64,000 bases of DNA from Anticarsia gemmatalis (taxonomy: Eukaryota; Arthropoda; Insecta; Lepidoptera; Erebidae): NCBI RefSeq assembly GCF_050436995.1, contig NC_134764.1, positions 62,001-126,000 on the forward strand. The letters run 5' to 3'. Numbering within the stretch: the first letter of the stretch is position 1; every line of letters begins with the position of its first letter. Of this stretch, positions 37,054 to 51,000 are shown one piece after another. Below the pieces are notes generated by a model, which ran no database searches, was not told the DNA's origin, and saw only the letters and a list, made by a program, of their open reading frames with translations. Made by a program: the position numbers and the translations under genes.

Positions 37054-37714
37054 CAAACCACACGCACACAACTTCACGACACTTATTTTTGACACTTTAT
37101 TTGACACTCAAAGTGTCTAGAGACTAAATGTCTGAGAGATATCGTAACTTCATGCAAATGTTAAATTTAAAGCACTCTCAGATTTTACTGCTCGCCTTGT
37201 TTATGCTAAATTTACGTTATTTTGAAAATACTCTGGAGGACTCCTATATTTGAAAGGCTGTGCGCACACCTATATTTTTGCGACAGCGATGAGTAAGTAA
37301 GATAACTTTGGATACTTTCACGGGTAAAGTACAATAGACAGACAACATACGAGTATGCTATAACTACACACGAATATATCCAGTGAATCTCTAAAATAAA
37401 AAGAAACTAGCTCATTGTATTCAACCAGTTTTTCCGTAAATCAAAGGTCTTTATTTAAGCCAGTAATTAGAACTTCCATTGTTCTCTAGTTTCAATAAAA
37501 AACGTAATAAACTTTAAAAGGTCACACAAAAGGATAGACAATAGAAAAGAGCTTCAATCAAAAATTCTTGATCGAACTGTAGTGTGCTCCTAGCTTAAAT
37601 ATAAATTCAAAATCAAATAAAATGTCAGAGATCGTAAACTATAGAGCTTATATATAAACCTCTTTTATACAACAGAGACATATTTGCATATTAAAATTAC
37701 AATACAGAAACTAA

Positions 37715-37976
37715 TCTATACTAATATTATAAAGCTGAAGAGTTTGTTTGTTTGTTTGTTTGTTTGAACGCGCTAATCTCAATAACTACTGGTCGGATTT
37801 AAAAAATTCTTTCACTTTTAGATAGCCCATTTATCGAAGAAGGCTATATATAGGCTATATATCATTACGCTACGACTATTAGGAGCGGAGTAGTAACGAA
37901 AAATGTTACAAAAACGGGGAAAATTATGACCCATTCTCTCTTACGTAACGCAAGCGAAGTTGCGCGGGTCAGCTAG
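37715..37976 (+). mobile_element. Non-autonomous Helitron (Lep1-like)
   Basis: The element begins TCTATACTAATATTATAAAG, carries a (GTTT)n microsatellite at 37744-37765 and ends CGCGGGTCAGCTAG. It is inserted exactly between A and T. It is about 262 bp and non-coding. It is nearly identical over most of its length to 53431-53682, differing mainly in microsatellite length and small indels. Confidence 0.9.
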
Positions 37977-38175
37977 TTAAGTATATTTAAGTTTTTAATA
38001 TAGACGTCCAAAGATTTATAGTAACAAAATTTTCTTTAAATACGAGTATAAACGCAAAAAAATATTTAGTTATGTATTTGTAACAATTCCATACACAAAC
38101 TTTTGGGTTTGAATTTGGTAAAGATGGCAGGAATTTAACATGTAGAATATATTTTTTACTCCGTTAAATAATTTA

Positions 38176-38204
38176 CAGCAGACGAAGTCCCGGGCATAAG
38201 CTAG
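38176..38204 (+). mobile_element. Helitron 3'-end remnant
   Basis: GCAGACGAAGTCCCGGGCA followed by TAAGCTAG matches the 3' end of Lep1-type Helitrons (the 23.3 kb copy has GCGGACGAAGTCGCGGGTA) and is followed by T. No 5' end is recognisable upstream. Confidence 0.65.
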
Positions 38205-38973
38205 TTATAAATATTATAAAAATATAATCTAATGAAGTAGTTATTTAGTCCAAACGTCCATAGATTTATATTGAGTAGATATATAATAAAGTTATTCGCT
38301 GGTGGGTCTGTTAATAATGATTAAGTTGTGAAGACAAACAACCGGTCTATTTCTGAGTGGGGTGACCACGTGACCAGACCACTAGATCTATAGAGACATA
38401 ATTTAATTTATTGGTTCTCTGTTTCGTCATAATACCAAAAACACGTTTGCTCCTTGTTCAAGACAATATTTTGCGTTGACTCTACCAAAATTCTACTTTA
38501 GTATTTTATTAAAGAACGTTTAGTGCAGTAAATCAAAGCAGTTAAGTGGATAATCAAACGTGTTTTACTAGTATTTAAATATGAGAAGGAAACCATTTTT
38601 AAAACAGGAGTGCAACATTTTAACAAAACTTTCTCAAATATCCGTATTATTTCACCTATTATTTGAAAAGGTGTCACGACTACTATCCGAACAAACACCT
38701 TGTAAAACTTACAAAAATATATATACTTTTTACATATTTTTGTCCGTGATGTGATTTATGTGAGTTGGCAACACTAGCGCAGCGCTATTATTCATCTAGA
38801 CGTAATAAAAACAAACTTACTTCCCGCCGGAGCTTCCTTCTGCAAATTTCATCATTCATTGCTTCCATGGCTCTTATTGCTCCACTGATAAATATTATAA
38901 TAAAATTTACTCATTTTGATACTAATGTATCTACTTGATTAATTACACTTTACACAATATATCACGTATTTTA

Positions 38974-38981
38974 TGACGTCA
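38974..38981. promoter_or_regulatory. CRE palindrome TGACGTCA
   Basis: An exact CRE, extended to the 12-bp palindrome TATGACGTCATA. Confidence 0.3.
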
Positions 38982-41254
38982 TACTTTTACCGGCTGTTAT
39001 GTGGTCGGTAGTCTACTTAGTGCAAAAGTTGTTCAAATGAATTCATTAATTAAACGCTGTTACTTTACGTTTCGAAACACGTTTAGCCCTTATTTCGGGA
39101 TATGATCCATTTACGTAAGGTCTGCAATAATTGTTGGTCCGTTTATCGGCGGTTTACCGATAAGTGATTCCGTCGGATAGCTTGACTTACTGAATCTAAT
39201 AATATCCGTTATATCCAATTTAAATCTGGTAGTTTAATAGTAGAATCAACAGAAGTACCCAAGTTAAGGACATTAAGATCGCCCAAAACAACCCGATAGC
39301 CATTATCAAAACAACCATTCTATACAAAGTTCAAACAGTTTACAACGAACCCTCTTTCGTACAAGTTGGTATAAACACAAAACTCCAGTGATACACAGTT
39401 ACAGACCCTTGTTCTTCCTGTATTTTCCTTGCAAACAAAACTCTTCCGCAACTAGCACGAGCGTGGAACTTACTCTAAACAGTCTAAACAGTGCCCTTTC
39501 AGCGGTCATCAACTTGCGCCACATACATAATACACACTCGACACTTCACACAAGTACAGCGCAGTATCCCTCAGCCGCTGCAGCGCTGCACGCCACATCG
39601 GTCGTTAAACCGGTGTGTCGCTGCAGCGCTGAGCGCGCGCCCGCTAATTGGCCTATCCTCTACACTTGGTCTCCGCTAGATTTATACGAGTAGTACTCGT
39701 GAATATTTTAGTAATGACGTTGAATATTTCGCTGTGAAACATTTTAAGAGCGCGGACTATGAAATCACGTTTTTATTCAGTTTTCAGATTTAATTGAAGT
39801 GGCTTTCCGATGCGATACTGGGTATTTATTGGAATTGACTACATTACAAACTGAACGGATTCTTTGAAATATAAACCATTTACTCCGTTATGATTTCCAA
39901 TTTTATTTTTGAACGTTACGAAGCTTATGAACAAGAATACGCTGAAATCACAAAAATAACACGAGTGTTAAAGAACGTATTAAAAATAATATCCCAAATT
40001 CAACCGCTAACGGGTTGAGAGGAGGTAAAACTTAGTATGGGAAGTCGCATTTTGTGCGAGTATCAAGTAGAAATCAGACGTAAGTTGTGGATAACAGTCG
40101 GTATGGAAATGGCGCGGGTGGATTTACCGCGGCTATAAATATTGATATCAGATGCGAGGCGCGACAACCAGCGCTACCGTTTACCTTCTATACGACAACT
40201 TTCCCCTTTTATGGGAAGGCACAGTCCGGTTTCTTTGTTGTTTTGGACAAAAGTTTTCTTATGGGACGGCTGTTATGCATACAGTTTTTATATTTGGATC
40301 GTATTATCCGTAATACTATTGGAGGCGTTCATGCGATTCGAGTTTTTATATGAGTTGTATTAAAGCTTCAACGTATGTGTATTCGTTGTGATATTTTAAA
40401 CTTTCGTACGGCTATTGTGCCATATTAAAAGTATATGCTTTTATAATCATAGGGAATTACAAATCACTTTAAAACATCCAAATCTGTTGTTAAAATGACT
40501 GGCAGTAATTTATATGCCTCCAGATTTTGCACAACTTTGAAACCTTCCGTCTAGACGAATAAGGATGTTACGTGAATAATGAACGGGACGTTGCAAAGAC
40601 GGAGACCAGCAACGGGCCGCATTAGTTGCGTCCGAGTAGCAGTCTGACAACATGCGACTGTTATCGCGATTGCGTTGAACCGATCTGTACATATCGTAGC
40701 ACATCGTGTCACATTTATCGCTCACTAGCGGGTAACGGTTGTATCAACAATAAAGCCACCAACATTTTTCAAAATAAAATAATTAAGATGCAGATTTGTG
40801 TCCACCCACGCACTAATTATACTTCATCACGATACAGAGAGCCGGCGAGTGTCGCCGGAGGCTGGAGCCCTAAAAATGTAAATGTATCAAAACATCGAAA
40901 CTCCCACGCTCACTCGTTTGTTTTACATAAAAATCGCGACTCACAAACAAACGGCCGCATTATTTTAACTAAATTATTAGACCTTTTTTAGTCATGCTTG
41001 TACATATAATACAAGAAGGGCGAGGTTAGTAGCTAATGAGCCTCAACATATATCATATTCGTTCTTGTACAAGTCGAACCTCCCCTAACCAAAACTTGAT
41101 CTCTAATTTCAAAATTTTGTGTGAAATACCTTTTTTCCTTTACCGTATCTTCATTTATTTCCATGCCCGGTTACATTAAGTTCGCTAACAAATTATTTTT
41201 AATTTATAATTTTAATGTCTATAGTGATTTTTTGGTATATTCCCACTCTAACAC

Positions 41255-41305
41255 TGTCACCCCGGGGTGACAACTGGGAATTTTCTTCCTACTTTTATTC
41301 CCAGT
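41255..41305. repeat. 18-bp perfect palindrome plus hairpin
   Basis: TGTCACCCCGGGGTGACA (41255-41272) is a perfect palindrome. It is followed at once by CTGGGAAT (41274-41281) and its inverted copy ATTCCCAG (41298-41305). CCCACT/ACTGGG-type flanks extend the dyad imperfectly. It could be the junction or terminus of a decayed DNA transposon. Confidence 0.7.
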
Positions 41306-42867
41306 GGACAATTAAGAATATACTTACCAATTTTATAAGTTACAAATTCTTTACTCCAAAACTGTAACAGCTCGTAAATCAACCACATAACACTAAACGA
41401 GTATGACGTTATCATTTTGTCACAGCTTCCACTGCTTCCATGTATCAATATCGAGTCAAAACACAAAAACCAGTCCAATAGTTTTTACGAACATACCGAA
41501 TGCCGAAGTAATACAAAGTCTTACTATAGCAATATCTCAATCTGATCAGAAAAACTGATCTTGTATTTTTATCTAGAAAATATAGAGAATCTAATATAAG
41601 ATATAGAGTAGTGTGGTAGAGTGGTAGAGTGGTGTTTACACTGTATGATATTATTATGTCAGCTGACCGGCGGGCGGCGTGGCGGTGTGGCGGGAGTACG
41701 TCCAGTACGATGAGTACGTAGTCATACATCTCGTACATAATTCATAAGAAAACACTCGCGCACGATCTCGTGTCTATAACGTAAGCGATCTATGATGGTA
41801 TTTCAACGATAACTTATGGCTGGGCTGTTTCAATAATCTTGTGATATTTTTTCAGATACAGACACATATTGTAGGTTTACGTTGTGTGTCATGTTACAAC
41901 GTGACAACATGACTATGATATATCTTGTACACAAATTTGGCACGAAAGCGGCTAAAGCTTCGAAAAGCATTAGTTCGAGTAGCTACGCAATTTAGTCGCA
42001 CCGATTCTTTCCTGAACAGGCAACTCATGAACACATGTACCACATTAATAAAATTCAATGAATTCAATTTGTAATTCTGCAAAAAGCCTACAAGATTTAC
42101 CAGCATAACATAATATAGCTTTAATATAATGTCTTCATAAAATACCCCTTATAACCTCCGTATTAAACGTACAAACGTTATTGAAATCGTTCAACAAACT
42201 CATTTGCCTACACGTCATTTAGTGAAAATCCGAGTGAAGTTTAAAAGCGATTCGCTGCTCCCCGCCGCGCCGGGCCATGGGAAAATTATTTCATCCCGGC
42301 TTACGAGCATGGGATTACCTTTCATACATGTAAATTGCTACAAAAATATACTCTTCATGTTCAACATTTTCCCTATTGAAATTTTTACTGATATTAACGC
42401 TTTTTTGTGGCATGATCTTGCTTAATTGTGTTGCTTTTAGTACTTTTCTAATGGCTGATAATTTCACAAAACGATATTTGGGCTATGGTACTATAGAAGA
42501 ATATATTGCTTATTAAAGCGTCTTTATTGTCCAAAATATTTTTATGAACCACCAATTGGTCTTTAAAATTAATTGATACCACCAGGAGCGTTTTTGATGA
42601 GCAATCTTTATAAATCAAAATGACTAAGCTAACACCTATTTCAATCTTTTACAATAAAAAATACAATCAAAAAACATAATAATTTAATGCAGAATATACA
42701 TAAATTGCAACGTTTTTTGCAATCGTAATTGAAACTTAACGTTTAAGAAATACCGTTCAGCGACGTTATATCGAGTGAGTAACTAAAACTAGGATTCAAT
42801 TTGTGTCTAAAGAATGACCAAGAGCGTGACGGTCATGGTCACGCGTTTGTATTCCATTAACGCTTGC

Positions 42868-42937
42868 GACACGGCACGACACGGCAAGACACGTCACACG
42901 GCACGACACGTCACGTCACACGGCACGGTACGAGACA
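42868..42937. repeat. ACACGGCACG-type CpG-rich repeat
   Basis: Repeats of ACGGCACGAC, ACGTCACACG and GGCACGACACG are arranged irregularly, partly in 10-bp register (42871-42890) and partly as a longer duplicated unit. Confidence 0.8.
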
Positions 42938-43456
42938 GTGTTACGTGACAAGTGAATCACATCGCGGTGTCTGTCTCGCGAGAGCTTATGGATATATTTC
43001 GTTTGCTCAGATTGGTAACTGAATTCATAGTTTTAGGTGTATTGAAATTTGGGTGAATATAGTTCTTTAAAGAGAATACTTTTTAGAGTATTCTCTGTAT
43101 AATGTGACAAATGATAAAATTGGGTACTTACTGAGTTATTTTTCTTTTGAATCTTTTAAAGATAAAGTACTAGATTAATCAAAAGAAGATTGCTAACTTT
43201 TAAAAATCATCTGATTTTTCATGAACATTAAATAGGTATGGATAAAATACAAAGAACAGGTAGTTTACAACCCACAATACACTTTTATTACGAGAATTTA
43301 TCCGCGTCGCGAACAGAAATAGTATTTTATTAAAATGTGTATTCTAAATGCATAGGACAAGTTCCATACATTACATACATTAGAATCAAGTACATTCATA
43401 CGATATATTTAAACGTTCATAAACATAAAGCGTCTTGTTCTCGAGAGCATTGTATT

Positions 43457-43491
43457 TCGTAGCGTTCCGTAGCGCCGTAGCACCGTAGCGT
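43457..43491. repeat. CCGTAGCG tandem repeat
   Basis: Four copies of CCGTAGCG / TCGTAGCG / CCGTAGCA occur at 8-10-bp spacing. A related but separate CGTAGC cluster lies at 60325-60375. Confidence 0.8.
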
Positions 43492-44612
43492 CTGCTACGA
43501 AAGAGCTACGCAGGTGTACCGTATTCGTAACCGCAATGATATACGATGTTTGTTTTAGTTATGTTTGAGACGTTTCGTGTGTTATTCATACCTACGAAAT
43601 ATCCTTGACATTTTCTTCGAAAAAATGTACGGAATTAAAAGTTACTATAATTCTAGAAACAGTGTCTGCCACTGACCTTGTGAACAAACGAATAATGAAA
43701 ATTATATATTTAAATATCTGTTGAAAAAAAGTTGTCAGTACATAATAAAATATCTTATATATGATAAGCATATAACTAATAGACAAATCTTTCATAAGTT
43801 AACCATATTTCACAGTAATGTACAATACAAAAACATTGTTTGAATTTATGTATGTCCATGTTATGTCTTGTGACAGCTTAGATGTGTAACAATCAACGTT
43901 TACAATAAGCTCAAAGCTCTACATTTAACGCAGAGTTGACATTCGGAACGTAGGTATTGTTCTCAAATTAGATAGAGTCGTTCCGCGCGAGCACTCGGCG
44001 CGACAGCCGGATTGTTGTCTCTGTGGACCTTGACGTAGTGAGTAGAGATGTAGAGACGGCCGTCTCAGCTCCGTTCCGATGCGATCTGGGTCAAGACTCT
44101 ACATATACGGTTTAGTTAGGCAAACTGTACGAATAGTCGATAAAAATTTTGTCTCTATAAATGTAGAGTCCGAGCGAAATTGACTTTGCATTTTCATGTT
44201 TTGTTTGTACGTTCAGGAACTCCAAGAATAACTGATATATGGTGAAATCTTTTACAGTGCTCCATTCGTGATTTCTATAAGATTTAAGGCAATTCTAAAA
44301 TCTTTTAGTATCATTTATCTACCTAATATTACCTACTACCATTTGTAGACCCGAAAAAATCTTACCAAAGCAATCAAAATCACACAAATTGTCTTAGAAT
44401 CTGTGGTCATTACCCCAAACGTTTTTTTATGCAAACGAATGCGCGGCCAAAAGTCCTCTATAAGGAGAGTGAATTGATCTAGATAGAGCGTCGGTCCCGC
44501 CCGTCCCGTGTAACGTCTCTACGTAGAGTCAGTACATTATGCGAGGCTGTTGCTGCCGCCGCGAATTTTAACAACACTTGCGCAAAATGCTCTTTGATGG
44601 TAACGAGAGGCC

Positions 44613-44647
44613 ACCGCTCTACAACTCTACAACTCTACCGACTCTAC
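44613..44647. repeat. CTCTACAA tandem repeat
   Basis: Four CTCTAC units occur at 8-9-bp spacing. Confidence 0.8.
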
Positions 44648-44869
44648 TTTCGCAACACTTACTTTTTGTTGGGAACTTGTTAGCGGTTTCTTTTGCATAA
44701 TTTTTTTCTTTTTCTTTTGAAAGTGCGATGCAGTTTTGTTGATGTTTTTAATATAATGACGATGTTTTTTACTAGAGCGAGTTTGTATTTGAACATGAAA
44801 AGGCAGCGTGGCATAGTTTGCGCGCGATCGACATTACAAGCTAATAGTAATTTTCAAACGGAACAAATA

Positions 44870-45046
44870 TCAAATATATAAAATTCTCGCGTCACAGTTC
44901 TCGTTACCGTACTCCTCCGAAACGGCTTGACCGATTCTCATGAAATTTTGTGAGCATATTGAGTAGGACTGAGAATCGGCCAACATCTATTTTTCATGCC
45001 CCTAAGTGACACTTTTTTCTTTTCTTTTTTTTTCCGGGTCAGCTAG
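44870..45046 (+). mobile_element. Non-autonomous Helitron, second lepidopteran subfamily
   Basis: The element begins TCAAATATATAAAATTCTCG and ends CCGGGTCAGCTAG, between A and T. The body contains ACTCCTCCGAAACGGC, CCGATTCTCATGAAATT and GAATCGGCCAACATC, familiar from a common lepidopteran repeat. It shares only the termini with the 37.7 and 53.4 kb copies. A T/C-rich tract precedes the 3' end. Confidence 0.75.
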
Positions 45047-48000
45047 TGTGTGTATACTTTTACTATTGTATGAGACAAAACTTTCAGACCGGATTTTTCA
45101 TGATATCTTGTAAAGTTTCACATTGTATTCTCAGAATGGTAGAGGTATTTTTTAACAAATACCCCAGACATCTAGCTAGAGTGAGAATTCGATGAGATAC
45201 AAAACGAGCGCAATCTCTCGTTCTGGGCCTGCGACAGACGGTGTCAGACAATTTGGTAACAAAACATTGTACATTCACACAAAAAGCTGAATTAAATACG
45301 CGTGTACTGAGTGCGTTCAAAATATTGTAGTCATAAGGAATTAATAGGTAGAGTAAACAACATTGTATCTAAAGAATTAAATATTTATAGAGTCTGTTAT
45401 TATTCATGACTTACCTATACCGGTATAATGCACCGGTAAAGTTCAGAAGTAGTAAATAGCAAATAAAGGTAAGGATAGTTATTTAAGGTTTATGTAAACA
45501 TAATCAAATAAAAAATATTACTAGCAAAACAGACTTTCATCATTATAGGCGTTTTCATGATATGTTACATTTCTCGTTTCATACGATAACGGCAGTGGAT
45601 GTATAGGAGTTTACTACTACTCACAATATTTATCCTACAAACATCATAAAGCAGAAATTGCAGCAGAAATAAAAACGAGTGTTGAAATATTGCTCAACTC
45701 GGCGAGTATCATAAACGTTTACTCATAAAAACGTCGCTTAACATAATAAACAAGCTGTGTGTTTTCCTTCAATTGCAACCACCATCGAACTTCGCCCCGC
45801 TATGGGCTCCATGCAAAATAACAACGCTTGTTTTTCTCTATCATTTGAAAGGGAAGCTCAACGAAAATGTTTACTTGCGGAGTTTTTGTTGGACCTCTCT
45901 TACTGAGATATCCAATAACGACTGCTGTATATCCGCATCGTTCAAATCGTAATATGTACTCTGAAGGTTTTTGTGGCGTTAGTGATGAAATGCGTCTGTT
46001 TATCCGTGTCAATTAATTCAAAGTGCTTGTATAGAAAATCTACCAACAAAATATGAAGCGATGCGATGGTACAGTGTAGAATATGTAATTTAACACCCAT
46101 GATTTTGACTAACAAATACATACATAAAATGTTAAATGTCGTAGTACTCGTAACCGGCGGTCATGTATGACAAGATGGACGTGAATGAGGCAAGTTAAGT
46201 TTGTAACGATCGTTTCAAATGGCTTAGTTGCCAGAAATGCCTAACATCACAACAATTTCTTACAATTTACTGACTAAAGTAAATAACATCGGAGATGCCG
46301 AAAAATATTATACCATCCAAATTGTGATATTTTATTTTGTAAGGGACATATATTTAAAGGCTTGTCTTTATGCCGCCGTTAGTATAACTAACCGGGTTCT
46401 TTTTGTCGGATCTCATGCAATTTATATTCAAAAGGGTGAACTTATTGAAAGGTTTGGGGGAGAAGGCTTTTTGTTGAGCTGAGGGACATATAACACGCCT
46501 TTAGCTGGTTAAATAAATACATAAGTGAAATACATAACAATATTCTAAATGAAAAAGTTTGTGATGTTTATTTTACTAGTAAACTGCTGAACGAACTGTC
46601 ATAGAATTATACATGGCTATAGTTATACTAAACTATAACATATCTAGTACAATACAATTTCAGACCGGTAATTTCAACAAGATGTATTTTTAAGTCGCTA
46701 ATTCTAAAGAAATGTTTACTAAACTGCATGCTCTCACGTGTTACGCTAGTTAGTTAAAAATTAAATGCAGTTAACAAAATGAAGGAGTAATAAACATTTT
46801 CCTACTCCCGACAGAAGTCGTGAGTAAAGTTAATTGTTAAAACCCAGCACGCGGTGTCCCCACACGCCACTAATTGTGACCCATTGTGGACAAGCACGTG
46901 CACAAATAAATAATAATAGGAGCTAAAATATTTAAGAAAATCTTCAGTTTATTTCAATATATTTACTTAGATCGCTATCTGATTGTTGAAACTGCATAAT
47001 TTATTTCGATATAAAGATAAACACATAAATTCTCTTGCGAATATAAACTTTACTGTGTATATAAACCATTTAACGGAATTATTCATTTGTTCCTGTCTAA
47101 GCTTAAAGCATAAACTTTTTTTAAATATTTCGTATTGACTAAACTGTCAATAAAATCTTTCCTGTGTCATGGCAAATTAATCGCACTAAAATTCCTATAA
47201 TTCCTTACACAAGCTACACAAAACACTCGTCTAAAAAAATAACTTAATTCAAGAACGCAATGTTGAACAGAAGTGAACCACCAGGAGTGACTGGCGGAGC
47301 GGTCGTTGACCTCGCCCGAGGGGATTAATTACGTTATTAACCGGATTGTGAGGAACATCGCTCATCTGTAATGGATGCCATTCCTTCTCTTTATCTCTTT
47401 TTGTAACGCTATTCAGCTGGTAAAGGTATGTTGGAATGAGGTTTTTTCAGTGTTCGTAATAGACAGTAATGAACATGTTACGTAGAATGGTTCAATAACT
47501 TTAACTTTAAAATTGGGCCTAGGCTAAGATTGTATACTTAATTTAGTTGAAAATATTTCAGTCTAAAAATTTATGTGTGAGTATTCGTTTGTTACAAAAG
47601 AATTTATTTATAACTGAAGCTAGAGTAATAATTGTTTTTTTGTTCTAGCGTATTTTTATTTACAGAATTTGGAAAAAACTTATTACGTAAGTGAATAAAG
47701 ATGAGTAATCATAATAAAAAGTAAAAAAAAATGGTTACCATTAGTACAAGCTTTCGTTTGTTCGATATCAGATGACCGCAAGCAAATTATTTAAACAAAA
47801 ACAATTTATTTATAAAACTATTGCACTGTGATTCGATTGTTTCGACATACCACATTATACCGATTTTATTGTTTAAAATCAATGAATTAAACATATAATG
47901 TTGTATTTGGTAAACAGCGAGCGATTACCAGGATATCATAACAATATTAGAGGTGGATTATATTCAGTGACGCACGACTCGTACTCGTATTGTATCGTAT

Positions 48001-51000
48001 TGTTGCACAATACGAACATAACTGGCGCATTAACAGTCCGATAGATATTTAATTAAGTCCTTTGTGAAGTACCAATAATAACAGCGCCCGTTAATGCGTG
48101 AAATTAACTGAAAATGTCCGTTAACTGCGCTCATTTCACTGAGAGGAGCAAATGATTGTGACATTTCTGACCATATTATTATGTGTAAAAGGAATCTGTA
48201 CTAACATAATAAATGAACGAATAAATATTTACTTTCCTACAGTTCGACAAAGCATGTACTTCCATTGAGAATTTGTTGAGCTAAACTTAAAATAATTTAT
48301 TTATTTGTTATGATTTATTGTTTGAAAGCAAATGATTGTATTTAGAGATAAAACGTTATGAAACCTATTACCAAAAAAAATACACTGCAGTATGTTTTGA
48401 AAAGTTTGCCAGTGAAAAAGCTGAAAGAAAATTAACGAAACAGGCATCAAACGTCGCCCATCTTAATAACAATTAACATTAATCACAGAACAATTATCCT
48501 ACAGACACAAAAATTTGAAAATACCAAGTACAATTTCTACATCATCCTAAAATATACAGTATCGTTCATCTCAATCAAACTTCGACGTACTCCAAGTATT
48601 GTAACCAAGAGCAATACTCAAGTAACTCGTACTTGTACTCGTATTATCTCTCGCTACAGTCGGTTCAGAACACCACTAGTAACGGATAACACTCTGATAA
48701 CATCATAACTGAATCTAAGTTCACCACTAGTGGGTACATCACTAGTTAAACGACTAGAATTCCACAACTCAGACATCTATTGTTAGGGCTCAGTTACACG
48801 GAGCTGATTCATTGTGGATTACTGTTTGCTAACACATGAAAGCTTAAGGTATAATAATAATATGCTATCCTATTCCTGTGTTCGAATGAATTATGCTGCG
48901 TATAGTTTGCAGCGCTCGTAAGCGTGCAGATTGATTGCAAGGTTCATGCTCGTATTAACTTGGCAAAGTCTGTTAAAAAAATAGTATGGCTTATCACATG
49001 GCGTGAATTTGTATCAATCATTGAAGAGAGTCCCAAAAGATTTTTTCTTTGCTTGAGCACAACATTATTTTTAAAGTGGTGCTTGTTGTTGTAATATCTA
49101 GAACCATGTATTATTAATGAATACAGGGCAATGATGATTATTAAGATGTAATGACATCGATATGCGCCTATCAATTAGCTAAGTAAGAGTCTACCCTTCC
49201 TAACGAATAGCTAAAGTCCTCTTGGCGCTAGCGTGCAGGTTCACACAGCGGTACATCGGTACATCGGTTATCGACAAAGCAATGCAACTCGTCTTATCGA
49301 CAACTACCGATCGTTGCATATTACGCTTCAACTTCTAGCGAACAACTATGTTCTACCGATATCTATACAATGAATTACTGGCACGACAGTTCGTGTATTA
49401 TTTCTACAGAGGTTTTGAAACTTGCAGAATAGTTCGTTACTATTGATAGAAAATAGAATTTTCTCTAAGATATTTATTTTGGTAAAATTAACATTTGATT
49501 CATAAGGTAGCGAGAAAGTTTGGAGTACTCTAGTTAATTATATTACTGTTACAGTTTCACGAATTATGAATTAATCTTCAAGTTTACAATTGGTGAGAAA
49601 CTGAAGAAAACTTATTTAATCTAAAGAAAACTCGTTTATTACAGCGGTTATTAACCTCCTATCGTACTTACTTTAAAGATTGCTAGTAAACCTGTGGTTG
49701 CCTGCGTAATTATTTTTTATACCTTGATATAGTCTATCGCCTTGCCGAATGTTATTTACTACGGTTTTAGACGTTTATGCATATGGAAGAAACAACGAAA
49801 CATACTTTCACATTTATTACAATAATACAATTTTACCATCTCATTGGTAAAGGTAAAATTGCATCGCCTAGCAGTGGGACAATAAAACAGACAAACGATA
49901 AAACTGTTAGCAGGGAATCGCCATTAAAATGTATTACAAGCGTTCATAAGTAAGCTTAACTAAAATTTACGTTTGTAATGTCTCAATAATTCTAGATTTA
50001 CTAGCTATTAGCACGAGTTGATGTACGATTATCTGCGTCGATTGTCACACTCACTCAGCACTTGAATCCAATCACGAAAGCTTTTACCAAAATTGAACAC
50101 GTCTCGCTCAGTTTTTGTAAATTTTATCGATATTTCTGACACTTATTTAATTTTGAAATATAGTCGTAAGTAATATATTTAGTTTTAGTAGTAAGAATTA
50201 TCCAATTTATTTTAGTTGTTCAAAAGTTATGAGCGTACAAACATTTCAGTGATTCATTTTTATTTATATAGACTGGCAACCAAATCTTAAGATTTAGTCC
50301 AGAAATTCATAGAGACGCTTAGACCAGCTAGTTTATTACAGAATTACCTACTATTTTTTTTAAAGTAAATGCAAGCTTTATATTTTTACAACAATTAAAT
50401 GAATGATCAATCAATTTTCTCTACAAAATATTTAGCGCTTCACTATGTTTGAGGCAAGTGTCCCGCTAACATGATGCATCTTGCTCGGTCCGTCCACACT
50501 AAGTGTTAGTGTTCACACTGTACATACATACATACATACATATTGTACATATATATACTAGGTACTATACTAGGTAGTGCAGGGAGTCAGTGATGGATCT
50601 ATATCTCGAGTGTTTTGTACTGCGCTTCTGCAACGAGTGTATTGGAACAAGATGTAAGACGTGATGAATTACCACTACAAACTATTAGGTAAGCTGAAGT
50701 GTTATCGAGAACTATAGAGGAAAAGTTTGAAGGGAAGGTCTTGCAAAATGTTTTAAATACGCTTTTTATATTAAGAAGGATGTTAGTACGTTTTTTATAA
50801 GAAGGGTCTGTAGTTTATGTTCTACTGTTAATTAAATATATTTTTTAAGGCACAATACTTAAATTAAATAGACTAAAGGTACACTAAATGATATTGGAAA
50901 CTTTGATTGATAACATAAGTTTCTTTCCATTAGCCCACGAACCAATAACGAATTAAAGAATTTTACATTTTAATTATGTATTGATACTAAATAAAAATAT

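Larger units (their letters stand above)
34340..37714. other. Non-coding region
   Basis: No gene is seen; open frames are under 80 codons. Besides the repeats and CRE annotated separately, a GC-rich block lies at 36975-37035. The stretches 34.5-35.1, 35.2-36.9 and 37.1-37.7 kb show nothing I can name. Confidence 0.55.
37977..44869. other. Non-coding region
   Basis: No gene is seen. The longest frame (121 codons, 40626-40991) has no recognisable motif. Apart from the features listed separately, the segments 38.2-38.9, 39.7-40.5, 41.7-42.8 and 43.5-43.95 kb show nothing I can name. A GC-rich block lies at 41668-41700. Confidence 0.5.

Noticed and set aside
40626..40991. 121-codon open frame
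   Set aside because: No recognisable motif; it crosses a CpG-rich patch with few stops, so its length is expected from composition.
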